A DNA stretch of 64,000 bases from Salipiger bermudensis. Its GTDB lineage: Bacteria; Pseudomonadota; Alphaproteobacteria; Rhodobacterales; Rhodobacteraceae. The translations under genes and the position numbers were made by a program. Below, in pieces: positions 7,859 to 19,686 of the stretch. The notes under the pieces were generated by a model, which saw only the letters and a list, made by a program, of their open reading frames with translations, was not told where the DNA came from and ran no database searches. Where the stretch lies: positions 34,029 to 98,028 of the forward strand of contig NZ_JAIUZY010000015.1 of the NCBI RefSeq assembly GCF_020171625.1, in the 5' to 3' direction. The stretch's first letter is position 1. Every line of letters begins with the position of its first letter.

Positions 7859-10288
7859 ATGACGTCACTCCCCCCTTCCCTTCAGGGCTGGTTCGTCCGC
7901 CGCGGCTGGCAGATCCACCCGCACCAGCGCGAGATGCTCTCGCGCGCCTCCGATCCCTGCCTGCTGCTGATTGCGCCGACGGGGGGCGGCAAGACGCTCG
8001 CGGGCTTCCTGCCGACGCTGGCCGAGCTCGCCGAGGCGCCGCGCGAGGGGCTGCACACGCTCTATATCTCGCCACTGAAGGCGCTGGCCGCCGACATCCG
8101 CCGCAACCTGCTGATCCCCATCGAGGAGGCGGGGCTGCCGATCCGCGTCGAGGACCGCACCGGCGACACGCCCTCCTCGCGCAAGCGGCGGCAGCGCGCC
8201 GACCCGCCACAGATCCTGCTGACCACGCCGGAAAGCCTCGCGTTGCTGACCTCCTACGAGGATGCGCCGCGGATGTTCGCCGGGCTTCAGCGGGTGGTCG
8301 TCGACGAAATCCACGCTCTGGCGGAAAGCAAGCGCGGAGACCAGCTGATGCTGGCACTGGCGCGGCTGCAGGAGATGTGCCCGGGGCTGCGGCGGGTGGG
8401 GCTGTCGGCCACCGTCGAGGACCCCGAGGCCATCGCCCGGCTGCTGGCGCGCCACCCCGATCCCTGCGCCATCCTGCAGGCCGATCCCGGTCCCGAGCCC
8501 GACATCTCGATGCTGGTCACCGACGAGGCCCCGCCGTGGTCCGGCGGCGGCGCGGCCTATGCCATCCCGGCGGTGCTCGAGCAGGTCAAGCAGCACAAGA
8601 CGACGCTGATCTTCCACAACACCCGCGCCCAGGCCGAGATCTTCTTTCACAACCTCTGGCTCGCCAACGAGGACGCGCTGCCCATCGGCATCCATCACGG
8701 CTCGCTCGATCGCGGCCAGCGCGAGAAGGTCGAGGCGGCGATGGTGCGCGGCGAGCTGCGCGCCATCGTCTGCACCGGCTCGCTCGATCTCGGGATCGAC
8801 TGGGGCGACGTGGATCTGGTGATCCAGATCGGCGCGCCGAAGAACGTCAAGCGGCTGGTGCAGCGCATCGGGCGCGCCAACCACCGCTACAACGCACCCT
8901 CGAAGGCGCTGCTGGTGCCGGCCAACCGCTTCGAGGTGGTGGAATGCGTGGCCGCCCTCGAGGCGGTGAAGGATCGCGAGCTCGACGGCGAATGGCGCGG
9001 GCGCGGGCCGCGCGACGTGCTCTGCCAGCATATCCTCATCGCCGCCTGCGCCGGGCCGTTCGACGCCGATGCCCTCTACGACGAGATGACGCAGGCCGGG
9101 GCCTATGCCGACCTGAGCCGGGCCGAGTTCGACGCCTGCCTCGCCTTCTGCGCCACCGGCGGCTACGCGCTGCGGGCCTATGACCGCTGGCAGCGCCTGC
9201 TGCAGCGTGAGGACGGGCTGTGGCAGTTGCGCGACCCGCGCTCCGCCGCCCGCATCCGGCAGAATATCGGCACCATTCAGGACACCGACACGCTCAAGGT
9301 GCGCTGGCGGGGTCGGGGTGGCGCGCCTCTGGGCGAGATCGAGGAGGGCTTCGCCGCCTCGCTGAGCCGTGGCGACACTTTTCTGATCGGCGGCCAGATC
9401 GTGCGCTACGAAGGCCTGCGCGAGATGACCGTGGAAGTGTCGCGCGATGCCGCGAGAAAGCCCAAGATCGCCACCTTCAACGGCACCAAGTTCGCCACCT
9501 CTACGCAACTGTCGCAGCGCATCCTGCGGATGTTCGGACAGGAGCGCTGGCCCGAACTCCCGGGCCACACCGCCGAGTGGCTGGGCCTGCAGCGCGAGGT
9601 GAGCCGCCTGCCCGAGCCGGGCCGCCTGCTGATCGAGAGTTTTCCGCATGACGGGCGCGAGCAGCTCGTGGCCTATGGCTTTGCCGGGCGCAACGCCATG
9701 CAGACGCTGGGCCTTCTGCTGACCAAGCGGATGGAGGAAGAGGGGCTGGCGCCGATGGGCTTCGTGGCCTCCGACTACGCGGTGCTGATCTGGGGGCTTG
9801 ATGCGGTGACCGATCCCAAGCCGCTCTTCGACCTCGCCAAGCTCGAGGCCGGGCTTGAGACATGGTTGCAGGGCAACGCGGTGATGAAACGCACCTTCCG
9901 CGCCTCGGCCACCATCGCCGGGCTGATCGAGCGCAACACCGGCGGCCAGCGCAAGAGCGGACGGCAGGCGACGATGTCGTCGGACATCCTCTACGACACG
10001 CTGGTCAAGTACGACCCCAACCACCTGCTGTTGCAGATCACCCGCGAGGAGGCGATGCGCGGTCTGGTGGATTTCAGCCGCATCCGCGAGATGTGCGAAC
10101 GGGTCGAGGACCGCATCGACCTGCTGCGGCTGAGCCGCGTCTCGCCGCTCTCGGCGCCGCTGTTCCTCGAGCCGGGGCGCATCCCGATCGCCGGGATGGC
10201 CGATGAACGTCTGCTGCAGGACGAGGTCTCGGCCCTGCTCGACGAGGCGGGGTTGTCGCAGCTTCCGGGCGCGGTGGTTGCCTCCTGA
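7859..10288 (+). CDS. Ligase-associated DNA-damage-response DEXH-box helicase (Lhr-like)
   Basis: This 809-residue superfamily 2 helicase has Walker A APTGGGKT at 39-46, the DEIH box at 149-152, GLSATVEDP (motif III), the C-terminal lobe with HHGSLDRGQRE and STGSLDLGIDWGDVD-like motif V, and QRIGRANHR (motif VI). The Lhr-like C-terminal extension follows. Proteins of this family sit with an ATP-dependent DNA ligase, a beta-lactamase-fold exonuclease and PdeM in DNA-damage cassettes. Here only PdeM follows. The ATG at 7859 was chosen over longer frames because the alignment starts at SLPPSLQGWFVRRGW. Confidence 0.92.
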   Translation: MTSLPPSLQGWFVRRGWQIHPHQREMLSRASDPCLLLIAPTGGGKTLAGFLPTLAELAEAPREGLHTLYISPLKALAADIRRNLLIPIEEAGLPIRVEDRTGDTPSSRKRRQRADPPQILLTTPESLALLTSYEDAPRMFAGLQRVVVDEIHALAESKRGDQLMLALARLQEMCPGLRRVGLSATVEDPEAIARLLARHPDPCAILQADPGPEPDISMLVTDEAPPWSGGGAAYAIPAVLEQVKQHKTTLIFHNTRAQAEIFFHNLWLANEDALPIGIHHGSLDRGQREKVEAAMVRGELRAIVCTGSLDLGIDWGDVDLVIQIGAPKNVKRLVQRIGRANHRYNAPSKALLVPANRFEVVECVAALEAVKDRELDGEWRGRGPRDVLCQHILIAACAGPFDADALYDEMTQAGAYADLSRAEFDACLAFCATGGYALRAYDRWQRLLQREDGLWQLRDPRSAARIRQNIGTIQDTDTLKVRWRGRGGAPLGEIEEGFAASLSRGDTFLIGGQIVRYEGLREMTVEVSRDAARKPKIATFNGTKFATSTQLSQRILRMFGQERWPELPGHTAEWLGLQREVSRLPEPGRLLIESFPHDGREQLVAYGFAGRNAMQTLGLLLTKRMEEEGLAPMGFVASDYAVLIWGLDAVTDPKPLFDLAKLEAGLETWLQGNAVMKRTFRASATIAGLIERNTGGQRKSGRQATMSSDILYDTLVKYDPNHLLLQITREEAMRGLVDFSRIREMCERVEDRIDLLRLSRVSPLSAPLFLEPGRIPIAGMADERLLQDEVSALLDEAGLSQLPGAVVAS

Positions 10289-10381
10289 GCGGTTTGCGCG
10301 GACAGTGGGCCAACTCCGCATTCCGGGTTTGCCCAGCGGCGCCCGCGGATGTATCAGCCGACTGAAGCGAAGACGGAAGCG

Positions 10382-10525
10382 ATGACCGAGAACGACCACA
10401 AGCCACCGAAGAAGCGCCAGATGCCGCGTGGCTGGTGGCTCGCCCCCTGCCTCGTGATCGGGGCGCTGCTGTGGTTCTTCATCATCAAGGCCGTGATCGC
10501 CCTCGTGCATCTCGTCACCGGCTGA
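10382..10525 (+). CDS. 47-residue single-pass membrane protein (hypothetical)
   Basis: A short frame lies between the helicase and pdeM on the same strand. Its N-terminus is polar and basic (MTENDHKPPKKRQMPRG), followed by one hydrophobic stretch at about residues 18-43 (WWLAPCLVIGALLWFFIIKA and on), so an inner-membrane anchor with the positive end in the cytoplasm is likely. CGGAAG lies 5-8 bases upstream of the ATG. Third-position GC bias matches its neighbours. I do not recognise a family. Its place inside a repair gene pair may be coincidence. Confidence 0.6.
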   Translation: MTENDHKPPKKRQMPRGWWLAPCLVIGALLWFFIIKAVIALVHLVTG

Positions 10526-10580
10526 ACGCCGCCCTGCCTGCCCCTTGCCTCCGCCGCGCGGTTCGGCCATTCAGGCCGGC

Positions 10581-11255
10581 ATGGAACAGGCCATGAACAC
10601 CCTTCCTTTCCGGTTTCGCGACAGCACGCTCGTGGCGCTGCCCTCGGGCGCGCTGCACTGGCCCGACGAACGGCTTCTGGTGGTCTCGGACCTGCATTTC
10701 GGCAAGTCCGCCCGGCTCTCGGCGGTGGGCGGCGCGGCGCTTCCCCCCTACGAGACGCGCGACACGCTGCTGCGGCTCGAGGCCGATCTCGAGGCCACCG
10801 GGGCGGAGCGGGTGATCTGCCTCGGCGACAGCTTCGACACCGCGCAGGTCGAGGGCGAACTGCCCGAGGCGGACCGGGTCTGGATCACCCGCCTGCAGGC
10901 CGGGCGCGACTGGGTGTGGATCGAGGGCAACCACGATCCGGGACCGGTGGCGCTTGGCGGTGCCCATCTGGCCGAACTGCGGATCGCGGGGCTGCTGTTC
11001 CGGCACATCGCCACGCCGGGTGCCGAGGGCGAGGTCTCGGGGCATTACCACCCCAAGGCGCGGCTGAAGCTGCGCGGGCGGACGCTGTCGCGCCCCTGCT
11101 TCCTCTTCGACGCGGCGCGCCTGATCCTGCCGGCCTATGGCGCCTATACCGGGGGCCTGCGCAGCGACAGCGCGGCGCTTTGCGGGCTGATGGCCGGGGA
11201 TGCCCGCGCCATCCTTACCGGGCCGCGCCCAGTCGCCATCCCGATGCCGCGCTGA
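10581..11255 (+). CDS. pdeM: Ligase-associated DNA-damage-response endonuclease PdeM
   Basis: A calcineurin-like metallophosphoesterase of 224 residues with the full metal-site set: VVSDLHFGKSARL (DxH), CLGDSFD (GDxxD), IEGNHDPG (GNHD) and SGHYHPK (GHxH). It belongs to the PdeM family that accompanies the DEXH helicase in ligase-associated repair cassettes, and here it follows that helicase by about 290 bases. Activity on DNA is known from context for the family and is not shown by the sequence alone. ATGs at 10581 and 10593 are both possible starts. The thioesterase gene follows after 40 bases. Confidence 0.9.
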   Translation: MEQAMNTLPFRFRDSTLVALPSGALHWPDERLLVVSDLHFGKSARLSAVGGAALPPYETRDTLLRLEADLEATGAERVICLGDSFDTAQVEGELPEADRVWITRLQAGRDWVWIEGNHDPGPVALGGAHLAELRIAGLLFRHIATPGAEGEVSGHYHPKARLKLRGRTLSRPCFLFDAARLILPAYGAYTGGLRSDSAALCGLMAGDARAILTGPRPVAIPMPR

Positions 11256-11295
11256 GGGCTTGCCAAGTCGCGCGCGCCGTGTCCCCTTGGTCGGC

Positions 11296-11703
11296 ATGGA
11301 GATCGACACCCGCATCCGCGAGAGCTTTGCCCGGCAGGGCATGATGACGACGCTGGGCGCCCGGCTGGTCGCCGTCGCCCCCGGCGCCGTCGAGATCGAG
11401 GCCGCGATCACGCCCGGCGTGTCGCAGCAGCATGGCTTTGCGCACGCGGCGCTGGCCTTCGCGCTCGGCGACAGCGCGGCGGGGTATGCCGCGCTCACGG
11501 TGATGCCCGAGGACCGCGAGGTGGTGACCTCTGAGATGAAGATCCACCTGCTCGCCCCGGCGCGCGGCGCGCGCCTGATCGCCCGCGGACGGGTGGTGAA
11601 GCCCGGGCGGCGGCTGGTGATCGTGACGGCGGATGTCTACGCCGTGGCGGACGGGGTGGAGACCCACGCGGCCCTGCTCACCGGGACGATGGTCCCGGTC
11701 TGA
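11296..11703 (+). CDS. PaaI-type hotdog-fold thioesterase
   Basis: The 135-residue protein has the hotdog thioesterase core: a helix with GVSQQHGFAHAALAFALGDSAAGYAAL (residues about 43-69 overall), then the strand MKIHLLAPARGARLIARG and a final THAALLTGTMVPV. Members hydrolyse acyl-CoA thioesters, often aromatic ones. The ATG at 11296 was preferred because the upstream frame is the tail of pdeM in another phase. It follows pdeM on the same strand, and folD converges on it. The substrate is unknown. Confidence 0.85.
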   Translation: MEIDTRIRESFARQGMMTTLGARLVAVAPGAVEIEAAITPGVSQQHGFAHAALAFALGDSAAGYAALTVMPEDREVVTSEMKIHLLAPARGARLIARGRVVKPGRRLVIVTADVYAVADGVETHAALLTGTMVPV

Positions 11704-11751
11704 GCGAAACCGCCGGGGCCCGCAGGGCGCCCCGGCGCTTGTATCACAATA

Positions 11752-12654
11752 TCAGGCGGTGAGGCCTTCCGGCTCTGCAAGACCGTTGGCACGGCAGCAG
11801 GCGGTGACGGTGTTGGCCAGCAGGCAGGCAATGGTCATCGGACCGACCCCGCCCGGCACCGGGGTGATGGCGCCCGCGACCTCGGCGCAGCTGTCATAGG
11901 CGCAATCTCCCACCAGCCGGGTCTTGCCCTCGCCCTTCTCGGGCGCCGGAATACGGTTGATGCCGACATCAATCACCGTGGCGCCCGGCTTGATCCAGTC
12001 ACCCGGCACCATCTCGGGCCGGCCCACCGCGGCCACCACGATATCGGCGCGGCGGACCACCTCGGGGAGGTCCTTGGTGCGCGAATGCGCGATGGTCACG
12101 GTGCAGCTCTCGCCCAGCAGGAGCTGCGCCATCGGCTTGCCGACGATGTTCGAGCGGCCGATCACCACCGCGTCGAGCCCGGAAAGCGTGCCGAGCTGGT
12201 CGCGCAGCATCATCAGGCAGCCGAGCGGCGTGCAGGGCACCATGCTCTTCTGGCCGGTGCCGAGCAGGCCGACGTTGGAGATGTGGAAGCCGTCCACGTC
12301 CTTGGCCGGATCGATGGCGTTGATCACCGCGTCGGAGTTCATGTGGTCCGGCAGCGGCAGCTGCACGAGGATGCCATGCACCGCCGGGTCGGCGTTGAGC
12401 TTCTCGACCAGCGCCACGAGCTCGGCTTCGGAGACGCTGGTGTCGAGCTTGTGCTCGAAGCTCTGCATCCCGCATTCGACGGTCTGCTTGCCCTTGTTGC
12501 GGACATAGACCTGACTGGCCGGGTCCTCGCCCACCAGCACCACGGCGAGCCCCGGCGTGATGCCGTGCTCGTCCTTGAGACGCGCAACATGCGCTGCAAC
12601 CTGTTCCCGCACCTTGGCCGCAAAGGCCTTGCCGTCGATGATCTTCGCCGCCAT
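11752..12654 (-). CDS. folD: Methylenetetrahydrofolate dehydrogenase/methenyltetrahydrofolate cyclohydrolase FolD
   Basis: FolD interconverts 5,10-methylene-, methenyl- and 10-formyl-tetrahydrofolate using NADP. The 300-residue protein has [13 protein letters not shown], with the catalytic Lys region, [20 protein letters not shown], the Rossmann motif [17 protein letters not shown] and the C-terminal [15 protein letters not shown]. It works with Fhs, encoded about 440 bases upstream on the same strand with a chorismate mutase gene between them. The start [11 protein letters not shown] at 12654 fits the family. Confidence 0.97.
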   Translation of the reverse strand: MAAKIIDGKAFAAKVREQVAAHVARLKDEHGITPGLAVVLVGEDPASQVYVRNKGKQTVECGMQSFEHKLDTSVSEAELVALVEKLNADPAVHGILVQLPLPDHMNSDAVINAIDPAKDVDGFHISNVGLLGTGQKSMVPCTPLGCLMMLRDQLGTLSGLDAVVIGRSNIVGKPMAQLLLGESCTVTIAHSRTKDLPEVVRRADIVVAAVGRPEMVPGDWIKPGATVIDVGINRIPAPEKGEGKTRLVGDCAYDSCAEVAGAITPVPGGVGPMTIACLLANTVTACCRANGLAEPEGLTA

Positions 12655-12665
12655 GCAGCTCTCCT

Positions 12666-12989
12666 TCATTCGCGCCCGAGCGCGGTTTGCTCGCGCCGGA
12701 TTGACCAGTCCACAAGTTCCCGCCAGAGCGCCTCGGCCAGCTCGGGATCCCAGCCCCCGGCCTCGGCGTTGCGGCGCACGTTCCCGATGACCTCGTCGAC
12801 CCGTGCGTCGATGCGCGCGGGCCAACCGTTGGATGTCTTGAGTTCGGCGGCGCGCGAGATCACCCGCGCGCGATGCGCCAGCAGATCGCAGAGCGCGGCG
12901 TCGGTGGCATCCACCTCGGCACGCAGTTCGATCATGTCACCAAGGGTGGCGGGGTCGCGCATTCCGGTGCTCTCCAGCAAGGCCGTCAT
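12666..12989 (-). CDS. Chorismate mutase (AroQ class)
   Basis: The 107-residue all-helical protein matches AroQ-type chorismate mutases, which rearrange chorismate to prephenate in phenylalanine and tyrosine synthesis. Visible landmarks are the first helix [20 protein letters not shown] with the catalytic Arg, [12 protein letters not shown] with the active-site Lys, and [13 protein letters not shown] before the last helix. TTAGGGGC precedes the ATG at 12989; a later ATG at 12962 is possible. It sits 11 bases upstream of folD, so the two are likely co-transcribed. Confidence 0.88.
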   Translation of the reverse strand: MTALLESTGMRDPATLGDMIELRAEVDATDAALCDLLAHRARVISRAAELKTSNGWPARIDARVDEVIGNVRRNAEAGGWDPELAEALWRELVDWSIRREQTALGRE

Positions 12990-13091
12990 GCCCCTAATGC
13001 CGCGAGTGCCGCGAATGATCAACGTCCCCAAGCGGCGCAATGCGGTCTCGATGCGGCAAAAGCCGTTCCGATAGGCACCGGGCGGTGCGGA

Positions 13092-14768
13092 TCAGAACAG
13101 CCCCTCGACCTCGCCCGCCGCGTTGAGCCGGATCGCTTCGGCCGCCGGCTGCCGCGGCAGGCCCGGCATGGTCATGATATCGCCGCAGATCGCCACCACG
13201 AAGCCCGCCCCCGCCGAGAGCCGCACCTCGCGCACCGGCACGACGTGCCCCTCGGGCGCGCCGCGCAGGTCGGGATCGGTCGAAAAGGAGTACTGCGTCT
13301 TGGCCATGCACACCGGCAGGTGCCCATAGCCCTGCGCCTCCCACTCCTCGAGCTGTGCACGAATGCGGGCATCGGCAGTGACCTCGCCGGCGTGATAGAT
13401 GCGTTCGGCCACGCATTCGATCTTGTCCCAGAGCGACATCTCGTCGGGATAGAGCGGGGCGAATTGCGACTGCCCGGCATCGGCGATCTCGGCCACCCGC
13501 GTGGCCAGCGCCTCGGCGCCCTTGCCGCCCTCGGCCCAGTGGGTGCAGAGATGCGCCTCGGCCCCCTGCCCCTCGACATAGGCCCGCACGGCGGCAACCT
13601 CGGCGTCGCTGTCGCCGGTGAAGTGGTTGATCGCCACCGCCACCGGCACGCCGAAGCCCTTCAAGTTCTGGATATGCCGGCCAAGGTTCGCACAGCCCTC
13701 GCGCACCGCGGTGACGTTCTCGGCCGAGAGCTCCTCCTTCGCCAGCCCGCCATTCATCTTCAGCGCCCGGATGGTCGCGACGAGCACCACGCAATCGGGA
13801 TGCAGCCCGGCCTTGCGGCACTTGATGTCGAAGAACTTCTCGGCGCCCAGATCGGCCCCGAAGCCCGCCTCGGTCACCACGTAATCGGCCAGCTTGAGCG
13901 CGGTGCGGGTCGCGATCACCGAGTTGCAGCCATGCGCGATGTTGGCAAACGGCCCGCCATGCACGAAGGCCGGCGTGTGCTCGAGCGTCTGCACGAGGTT
14001 GGGCTGCATGGCATCGCGCAGCAGCACCGTCATGGCGCCGTCGGCCTTGATGTCGCGGGCGAACACCGGTGTCCTGTCGCGGCGATAGGCGACGATCATC
14101 TCGCCCAGCCGGCGCTGCAGATCGGCAAGGTCATCGGCGAGACAGAGGATCGCCATGACCTCGGAGGCCACGGTGATGTCGAAGCCGGTCTCGCGCGGGA
14201 AGCCGTTGGCGGCGCCGCCAAGCGAGGTCACCGTTTGCCGCAGGGCGCGGTCGTTCATGTCGAGCACCCGGCGCCAGACCACGCGGCGCAGGTCGATCTC
14301 CTGCTCGTTGCCCCAGTGAATGTGGTTGTCGATCATCGCCGCCAGCAGGTTGTGGGCGCTGGTGATGGCATGGAAATCGCCGGTGAAATGGAGGTTCATC
14401 TCTTCCATCGGCACGATCTGCGCATAACCGCCGCCGGCGGCGCCGCCCTTCATGCCGAAATTCGGCCCGAGCGAGGCTTCGCGGATGCAGATCGCGGTGT
14501 TTTTGCCGATCCGGCTGAGCCCGTCGCCGAGGCCCACGGTCGTGGTGGTCTTGCCCTCGCCCGCGGGCGTGGGGTTGATCGCGGTCACGAGGATCAGCTT
14601 GCCGTCTTTGCCGCCCTCAAGCCCGGCGATGAAGCCCTGCGCCACCTTGGCCTTGTCATGGCCATAGGGCAGCAGATGCTCCGGCGGGATTCCCAGCTTG
14701 CCGCCGATCTCTTGGATAGGCCGTTTCTCGGCCTCGCGGGCGATCTCGATATCCGGTTTTGCGGCCAT
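13092..14768 (-). CDS. fhs: Formate–tetrahydrofolate ligase Fhs
   Basis: Fhs makes 10-formyltetrahydrofolate from formate, ATP and tetrahydrofolate. The 558 residues match the family length. The P-loop [19 protein letters not shown] lies at about residues 63-81, followed by [20 protein letters not shown] and [18 protein letters not shown]. The C-terminal [18 protein letters not shown] is typical. The start [15 protein letters not shown] at 14768 was chosen over an open extension to 14954. With folD it forms a one-carbon module of the kind that roseobacters use to oxidise methyl groups. Confidence 0.97.
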   Translation of the reverse strand: MAAKPDIEIAREAEKRPIQEIGGKLGIPPEHLLPYGHDKAKVAQGFIAGLEGGKDGKLILVTAINPTPAGEGKTTTTVGLGDGLSRIGKNTAICIREASLGPNFGMKGGAAGGGYAQIVPMEEMNLHFTGDFHAITSAHNLLAAMIDNHIHWGNEQEIDLRRVVWRRVLDMNDRALRQTVTSLGGAANGFPRETGFDITVASEVMAILCLADDLADLQRRLGEMIVAYRRDRTPVFARDIKADGAMTVLLRDAMQPNLVQTLEHTPAFVHGGPFANIAHGCNSVIATRTALKLADYVVTEAGFGADLGAEKFFDIKCRKAGLHPDCVVLVATIRALKMNGGLAKEELSAENVTAVREGCANLGRHIQNLKGFGVPVAVAINHFTGDSDAEVAAVRAYVEGQGAEAHLCTHWAEGGKGAEALATRVAEIADAGQSQFAPLYPDEMSLWDKIECVAERIYHAGEVTADARIRAQLEEWEAQGYGHLPVCMAKTQYSFSTDPDLRGAPEGHVVPVREVRLSAGAGFVVAICGDIMTMPGLPRQPAAEAIRLNAAGEVEGLF

Positions 14769-14851
14769 GACGTGCGTCCCTTCGGTCTTCGCGGTGGTTG
14801 CCGCGACTTTGCCGCATCGCGCGCGCGGAGAACACCGGGAATCCGCCGCCG

Positions 14852-15460
14852 CTAGCGGCCGCGCACCGCTTCGATATGCGCCCAGACCCGCTGGTCGGGA
14901 ATGCTGAGCCGCAGCGTCTCGCCCACCGCCAGCCGACCGGGCCGCTCGACCCACGCTGTCACCCCGCGCCGGCCCTCGGCGGCAGGCTTGAAGCGGGCGC
15001 CGAAGCCTTCGCGCTCGGTCTCGATCTCGCGCCCCGGCAGCACGCAGGGGCGGTTCTCCATGTCGACCGCCAGCGTGACGCCGTCAGCGCCCTGCAGACG
15101 CGACGAGGGCGGAATGTGCGAGAAATCCGGCAGTCCTTCGACCACCACCGACGCGCCGATCCATTCGGGTTCGATCCGCTCAAGCCCCATGCGCTCGGCA
15201 ATGGCGGCCAGCTCCTCGGCAGAGACGATGGCGAGCTGGCGCACGTTGCGGATCTCGGTGCCGCGCCGGTGCTGCGCCAGCACCCGGCTGCACGAGGGCC
15301 GCGTCAGCCCGGAATGCCGCTCACCCACGGCGCCCTCGAAGCGCAGGTCGAGCGCCTCGACCGGCTCGGAGCGCAGCCCGTCCCCCTCGAGCGGGACGCG
15401 ACCGAGCCAGATGATTCTGGCGTGGAAATCGGTGGTCTTCAGAGCGGGCATTCTGGGCAT
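14852..15460 (-). CDS. MOSC domain-containing protein
   Basis: The 202-residue protein has a MOSC (molybdenum cofactor sulfurase C-terminal) beta-barrel domain. It carries the family's conserved Cys in [10 protein letters not shown] (about residues 134-143), preceded by [26 protein letters not shown] strand segments and [11 protein letters not shown] near the N-terminus. MOSC proteins bind or transfer sulfur or the molybdenum cofactor. ATGs at 15460 and 15451 are both possible starts. It stands alone between fhs and the methyltransferase, all on the minus strand. The physiological partner is unknown. Confidence 0.85.
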   Translation of the reverse strand: MPRMPALKTTDFHARIIWLGRVPLEGDGLRSEPVEALDLRFEGAVGERHSGLTRPSCSRVLAQHRRGTEIRNVRQLAIVSAEELAAIAERMGLERIEPEWIGASVVVEGLPDFSHIPPSSRLQGADGVTLAVDMENRPCVLPGREIETEREGFGARFKPAAEGRRGVTAWVERPGRLAVGETLRLSIPDQRVWAHIEAVRGR

Positions 15461-15544
15461 CTCCTTGGAACTACGCGGAGAATGCGGAAAGCGCCGGGAG
15501 CCTCAACCGCATTTTGCAAATTCACGAAGAATTCGCGGAAGAGA

Positions 15545-16317
15545 TCAGACCGTGAGTGTCAGGAACAGGCGGCGGAACGGGAACAGCACGCGCCCGTCGC
15601 CCCCGGTGGGATAGGCGCTGCCGATCACCCGCTCGTAGGCGGTGATGAGCTTGGCCTGCTCGTCGTCGTTCAGCGCCGCGAGCACGGGCCGCGCGAAGCT
15701 CGCCTCGGTGAAGCGACGCACCGGGTGGCCCTCGCCGTCGGGCGCGAGATCCTGGTAATACTCGGTCTCCCAGATCGAGACCCTGCCGAGCGGGCTGAGC
15801 AGGCGATGGTATTGCGCCGGCAGCAGCACCTTGGGCTGGGCGTCATGATCGATCCGGCCCGGGAAGAGCTCTTCGGCGAGGCTCAGCCAGAACCGGTGCG
15901 AGGGGGCGTTGTTCTGATGCGGGACCTGCACCGCCAGCGTGCCGCCCGGCGCCAACTTGGCCGCCAGCAGCGTCAGCAGGTTGGGATGATCGCCGACCCA
16001 TTGCAGCGCGGCGTTGGAAAAGATCAGCGCGGCGGGTTCGGAGGGCAGCCAGAGCGACAGGTCATCCTCGACCAGTTCGTCATAGCAGCCGGTGCGCCGG
16101 GCCTGATCGAGCATGGCGCGGCTCAGGTCCACGCCGACGAGTTTGCGGCGAAGCTGCTGTAGCGCCGGGCCGACCGTGCCGCTGCCGCAGCCAAGGTCGA
16201 TCACCGCGCCTTCGGGAAGCGGGCCGACACTGCGCAGCAGGTCGATGGCGGGGCGCAAACGAAGACCCCGGAACCTGTAATAGAGTCCGGGGTCCCAGTC
16301 TTTCTGCAGAGACGCGC

Positions 16318-16321
<4 letters not shown>
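15545..16321 (-). CDS. tam: Trans-aconitate 2-methyltransferase-like SAM methyltransferase
   Basis: A class I SAM methyltransferase of 258 residues, the usual Tam length. Motif I is [15 protein letters not shown] (about 40-54), followed by [13 protein letters not shown] (motif II) and [19 protein letters not shown]. The [17 protein letters not shown] start is typical of Tam, which methylates trans-aconitate, an inhibitory by-product of aconitase. The ATG overlaps the ftsH stop (ATGA), so translation is coupled to ftsH. Confidence 0.88.
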
Positions 16322-18231
<1,910 letters not shown>

Positions 18232-18281
18232 GGAATGCCTCCAAACATGCGTCGCGTGCCCCGATCAGAGCACGATGTGCC

Positions 18282-18310
18282 TAACATAAGGATCAGTGCG
18301 GCACGTTCAA
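18282..18310 (-). promoter_or_regulatory. Candidate promoter of ftsH
   Basis: On the minus strand TTGAAC (18310-18305) and ATGTTA (18287-18282) are separated by 17 bases, in the short gap between tilS and ftsH. The match to consensus is only moderate. The -35 with its TTGAA core could also suit a heat-shock sigma factor, which would fit ftsH. Confidence 0.3.
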
Positions 18311-18317
18311 TGCGAAT

Positions 18318-19664
18318 TCAGTGCGAAAGCAGGAAGCGGTCGAAACCCTGGCCCCGTGTTCCGCCGCTCTCCAGCGCCGTCGTGCCCCCCGGCCCGACCC
18401 CGAGCGCATCGCAGGCGCGCAGGGTCTCGCCCTGCCAGACCGAGGGCAGGCTCAGGGCCAGCGCGTGCGGCACGCGCCGTGGCCCGGCCTCCGCCGCCTG
18501 ACGCCAACCCTCCTCGCCGAGCGCGCGCACTTGGAGCCCCTTGAGATCGGGGTGAAAAACCCGCCAGCGCCCATCCCAGAGCGCCCCGTCGCCGACCATT
18601 GCCGAGGCGTCAGACACAGCCGCGTACTCACGCCAGATCCGCAGCAGCGCAGGTTCGGCCCGCGCCGCGCACCCCATCAGCGTGCCCGCCCCGCCCGACA
18701 GCAGCCGCTCGAGCAGCGCCTCGAGGGCCGCGGCGCGCGGGCGGTACTCCGCCGAGGAGACCCATTGCAGCGCCGCCGCGAGCAGCCTCAGCTGGGTGTC
18801 ACGCTCGATCGTCGCGAACAGGTCGCGGTCGAAGACGAGGTCGCCGGCGGCGCCCTCCTCTCCGCACTGCTGCCACACAGAGGCCGCCCGGGCGCGCAGC
18901 GCCTCGCGGGCGCGGCCCATGCGGGTGGCCGTGGCCGCCAGCGTCTCGGCCCCCAGCCCCTCGTCCTCGAGCCCGCGCAGCAGCTTGCGAATGCGGGCGC
19001 GCTCGTAGTGATCGTCCTCGTTGGTGGGATCCTCGACCCAGCGGCCCTTGAGCACCTTCAGGTAATGCCGCAACTCCGCGCGGCGCATGTCGAGACAGGG
19101 GCGCACGATGGTCGGCCCGCCTTGAACGGCCCCTTCCGGAGGCCGAGCGCCGTCGCAGTCTTCGGGATCAAGCGGCCGGGTGTCGGTCTGGGCGATCTCG
19201 CGCAGCGGCGCCATCGCCGACAGCCCCTCGACCCCGGAGCCGCGCGCCAGCCGCATCAGGAAGGTCTCGGCCACGTCATCGCGCGTATGGGCCAGCAGCA
19301 CGTGCGAGAGCGCACCGCGCCAGCGTCCGATGAGGTCGAGCCGGGCGCGGCGGGCGGCGTCCATCAGGTTGCCCTGCCCGTCCCAGTGCCAGCGCAGCGT
19401 GGCATGCGGATGGCCCAACTCGGCGCAGGTCTCGCGCACCAGCGCCGCCTCGTCCGCGGCCTCGGGGCGCAGCCCGTGGTCGACCGTCACCACCCAGAGC
19501 CTCGTGCCCCAGACATGCGCCCAGTTGTGCGCCAGCGTCAGCATCGCCATGCTGTCGCCGCCACCCGAGACGGCGAGCGCGATGTCGGTGGGGAAATCCG
19601 GCCCCAGCGCCGCGCCCATGGCCTCGGCAAAGCGCTGGTCGAGACTATCTGGCCGGGGTGTCAC
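18318..19664 (-). CDS. tilS: tRNA(Ile)-lysidine synthase TilS
   Basis: TilS adds lysine to C34 of tRNA-Ile(CAU), changing its decoding from AUG to AUA. The N-type ATP pyrophosphatase domain has the PP-loop SGGGDS at 33-38, followed by VVTVDHGLRPEA and LLAHTRDDVAETFLMRLARG. The protein has 448 residues, with a less conserved C-terminal tRNA-binding part. It lies between cpoB and ftsH on the same strand, a common alphaproteobacterial order, with 22 bases to cpoB. Confidence 0.95.
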   Translation of the reverse strand: MTPRPDSLDQRFAEAMGAALGPDFPTDIALAVSGGGDSMAMLTLAHNWAHVWGTRLWVVTVDHGLRPEAADEAALVRETCAELGHPHATLRWHWDGQGNLMDAARRARLDLIGRWRGALSHVLLAHTRDDVAETFLMRLARGSGVEGLSAMAPLREIAQTDTRPLDPEDCDGARPPEGAVQGGPTIVRPCLDMRRAELRHYLKVLKGRWVEDPTNEDDHYERARIRKLLRGLEDEGLGAETLAATATRMGRAREALRARAASVWQQCGEEGAAGDLVFDRDLFATIERDTQLRLLAAALQWVSSAEYRPRAAALEALLERLLSGGAGTLMGCAARAEPALLRIWREYAAVSDASAMVGDGALWDGRWRVFHPDLKGLQVRALGEEGWRQAAEAGPRRVPHALALSLPSVWQGETLRACDALGVGPGGTTALESGGTRGQGFDRFLLSH

Positions 19665-19686
19665 GAACGAAGTCTCCGGCGCGGCC

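Noticed and set aside
7865..10570. 901-residue ORF on the minus strand opposite the helicase
   Set aside because: It is the mirror of a GC-rich real gene. The helicase has full family motifs and the antisense frame has none.
14769..14851. A folate-type riboswitch ahead of fhs
   Set aside because: The 83-base leader shows no known THF riboswitch core and little structure beyond GC-rich stems.
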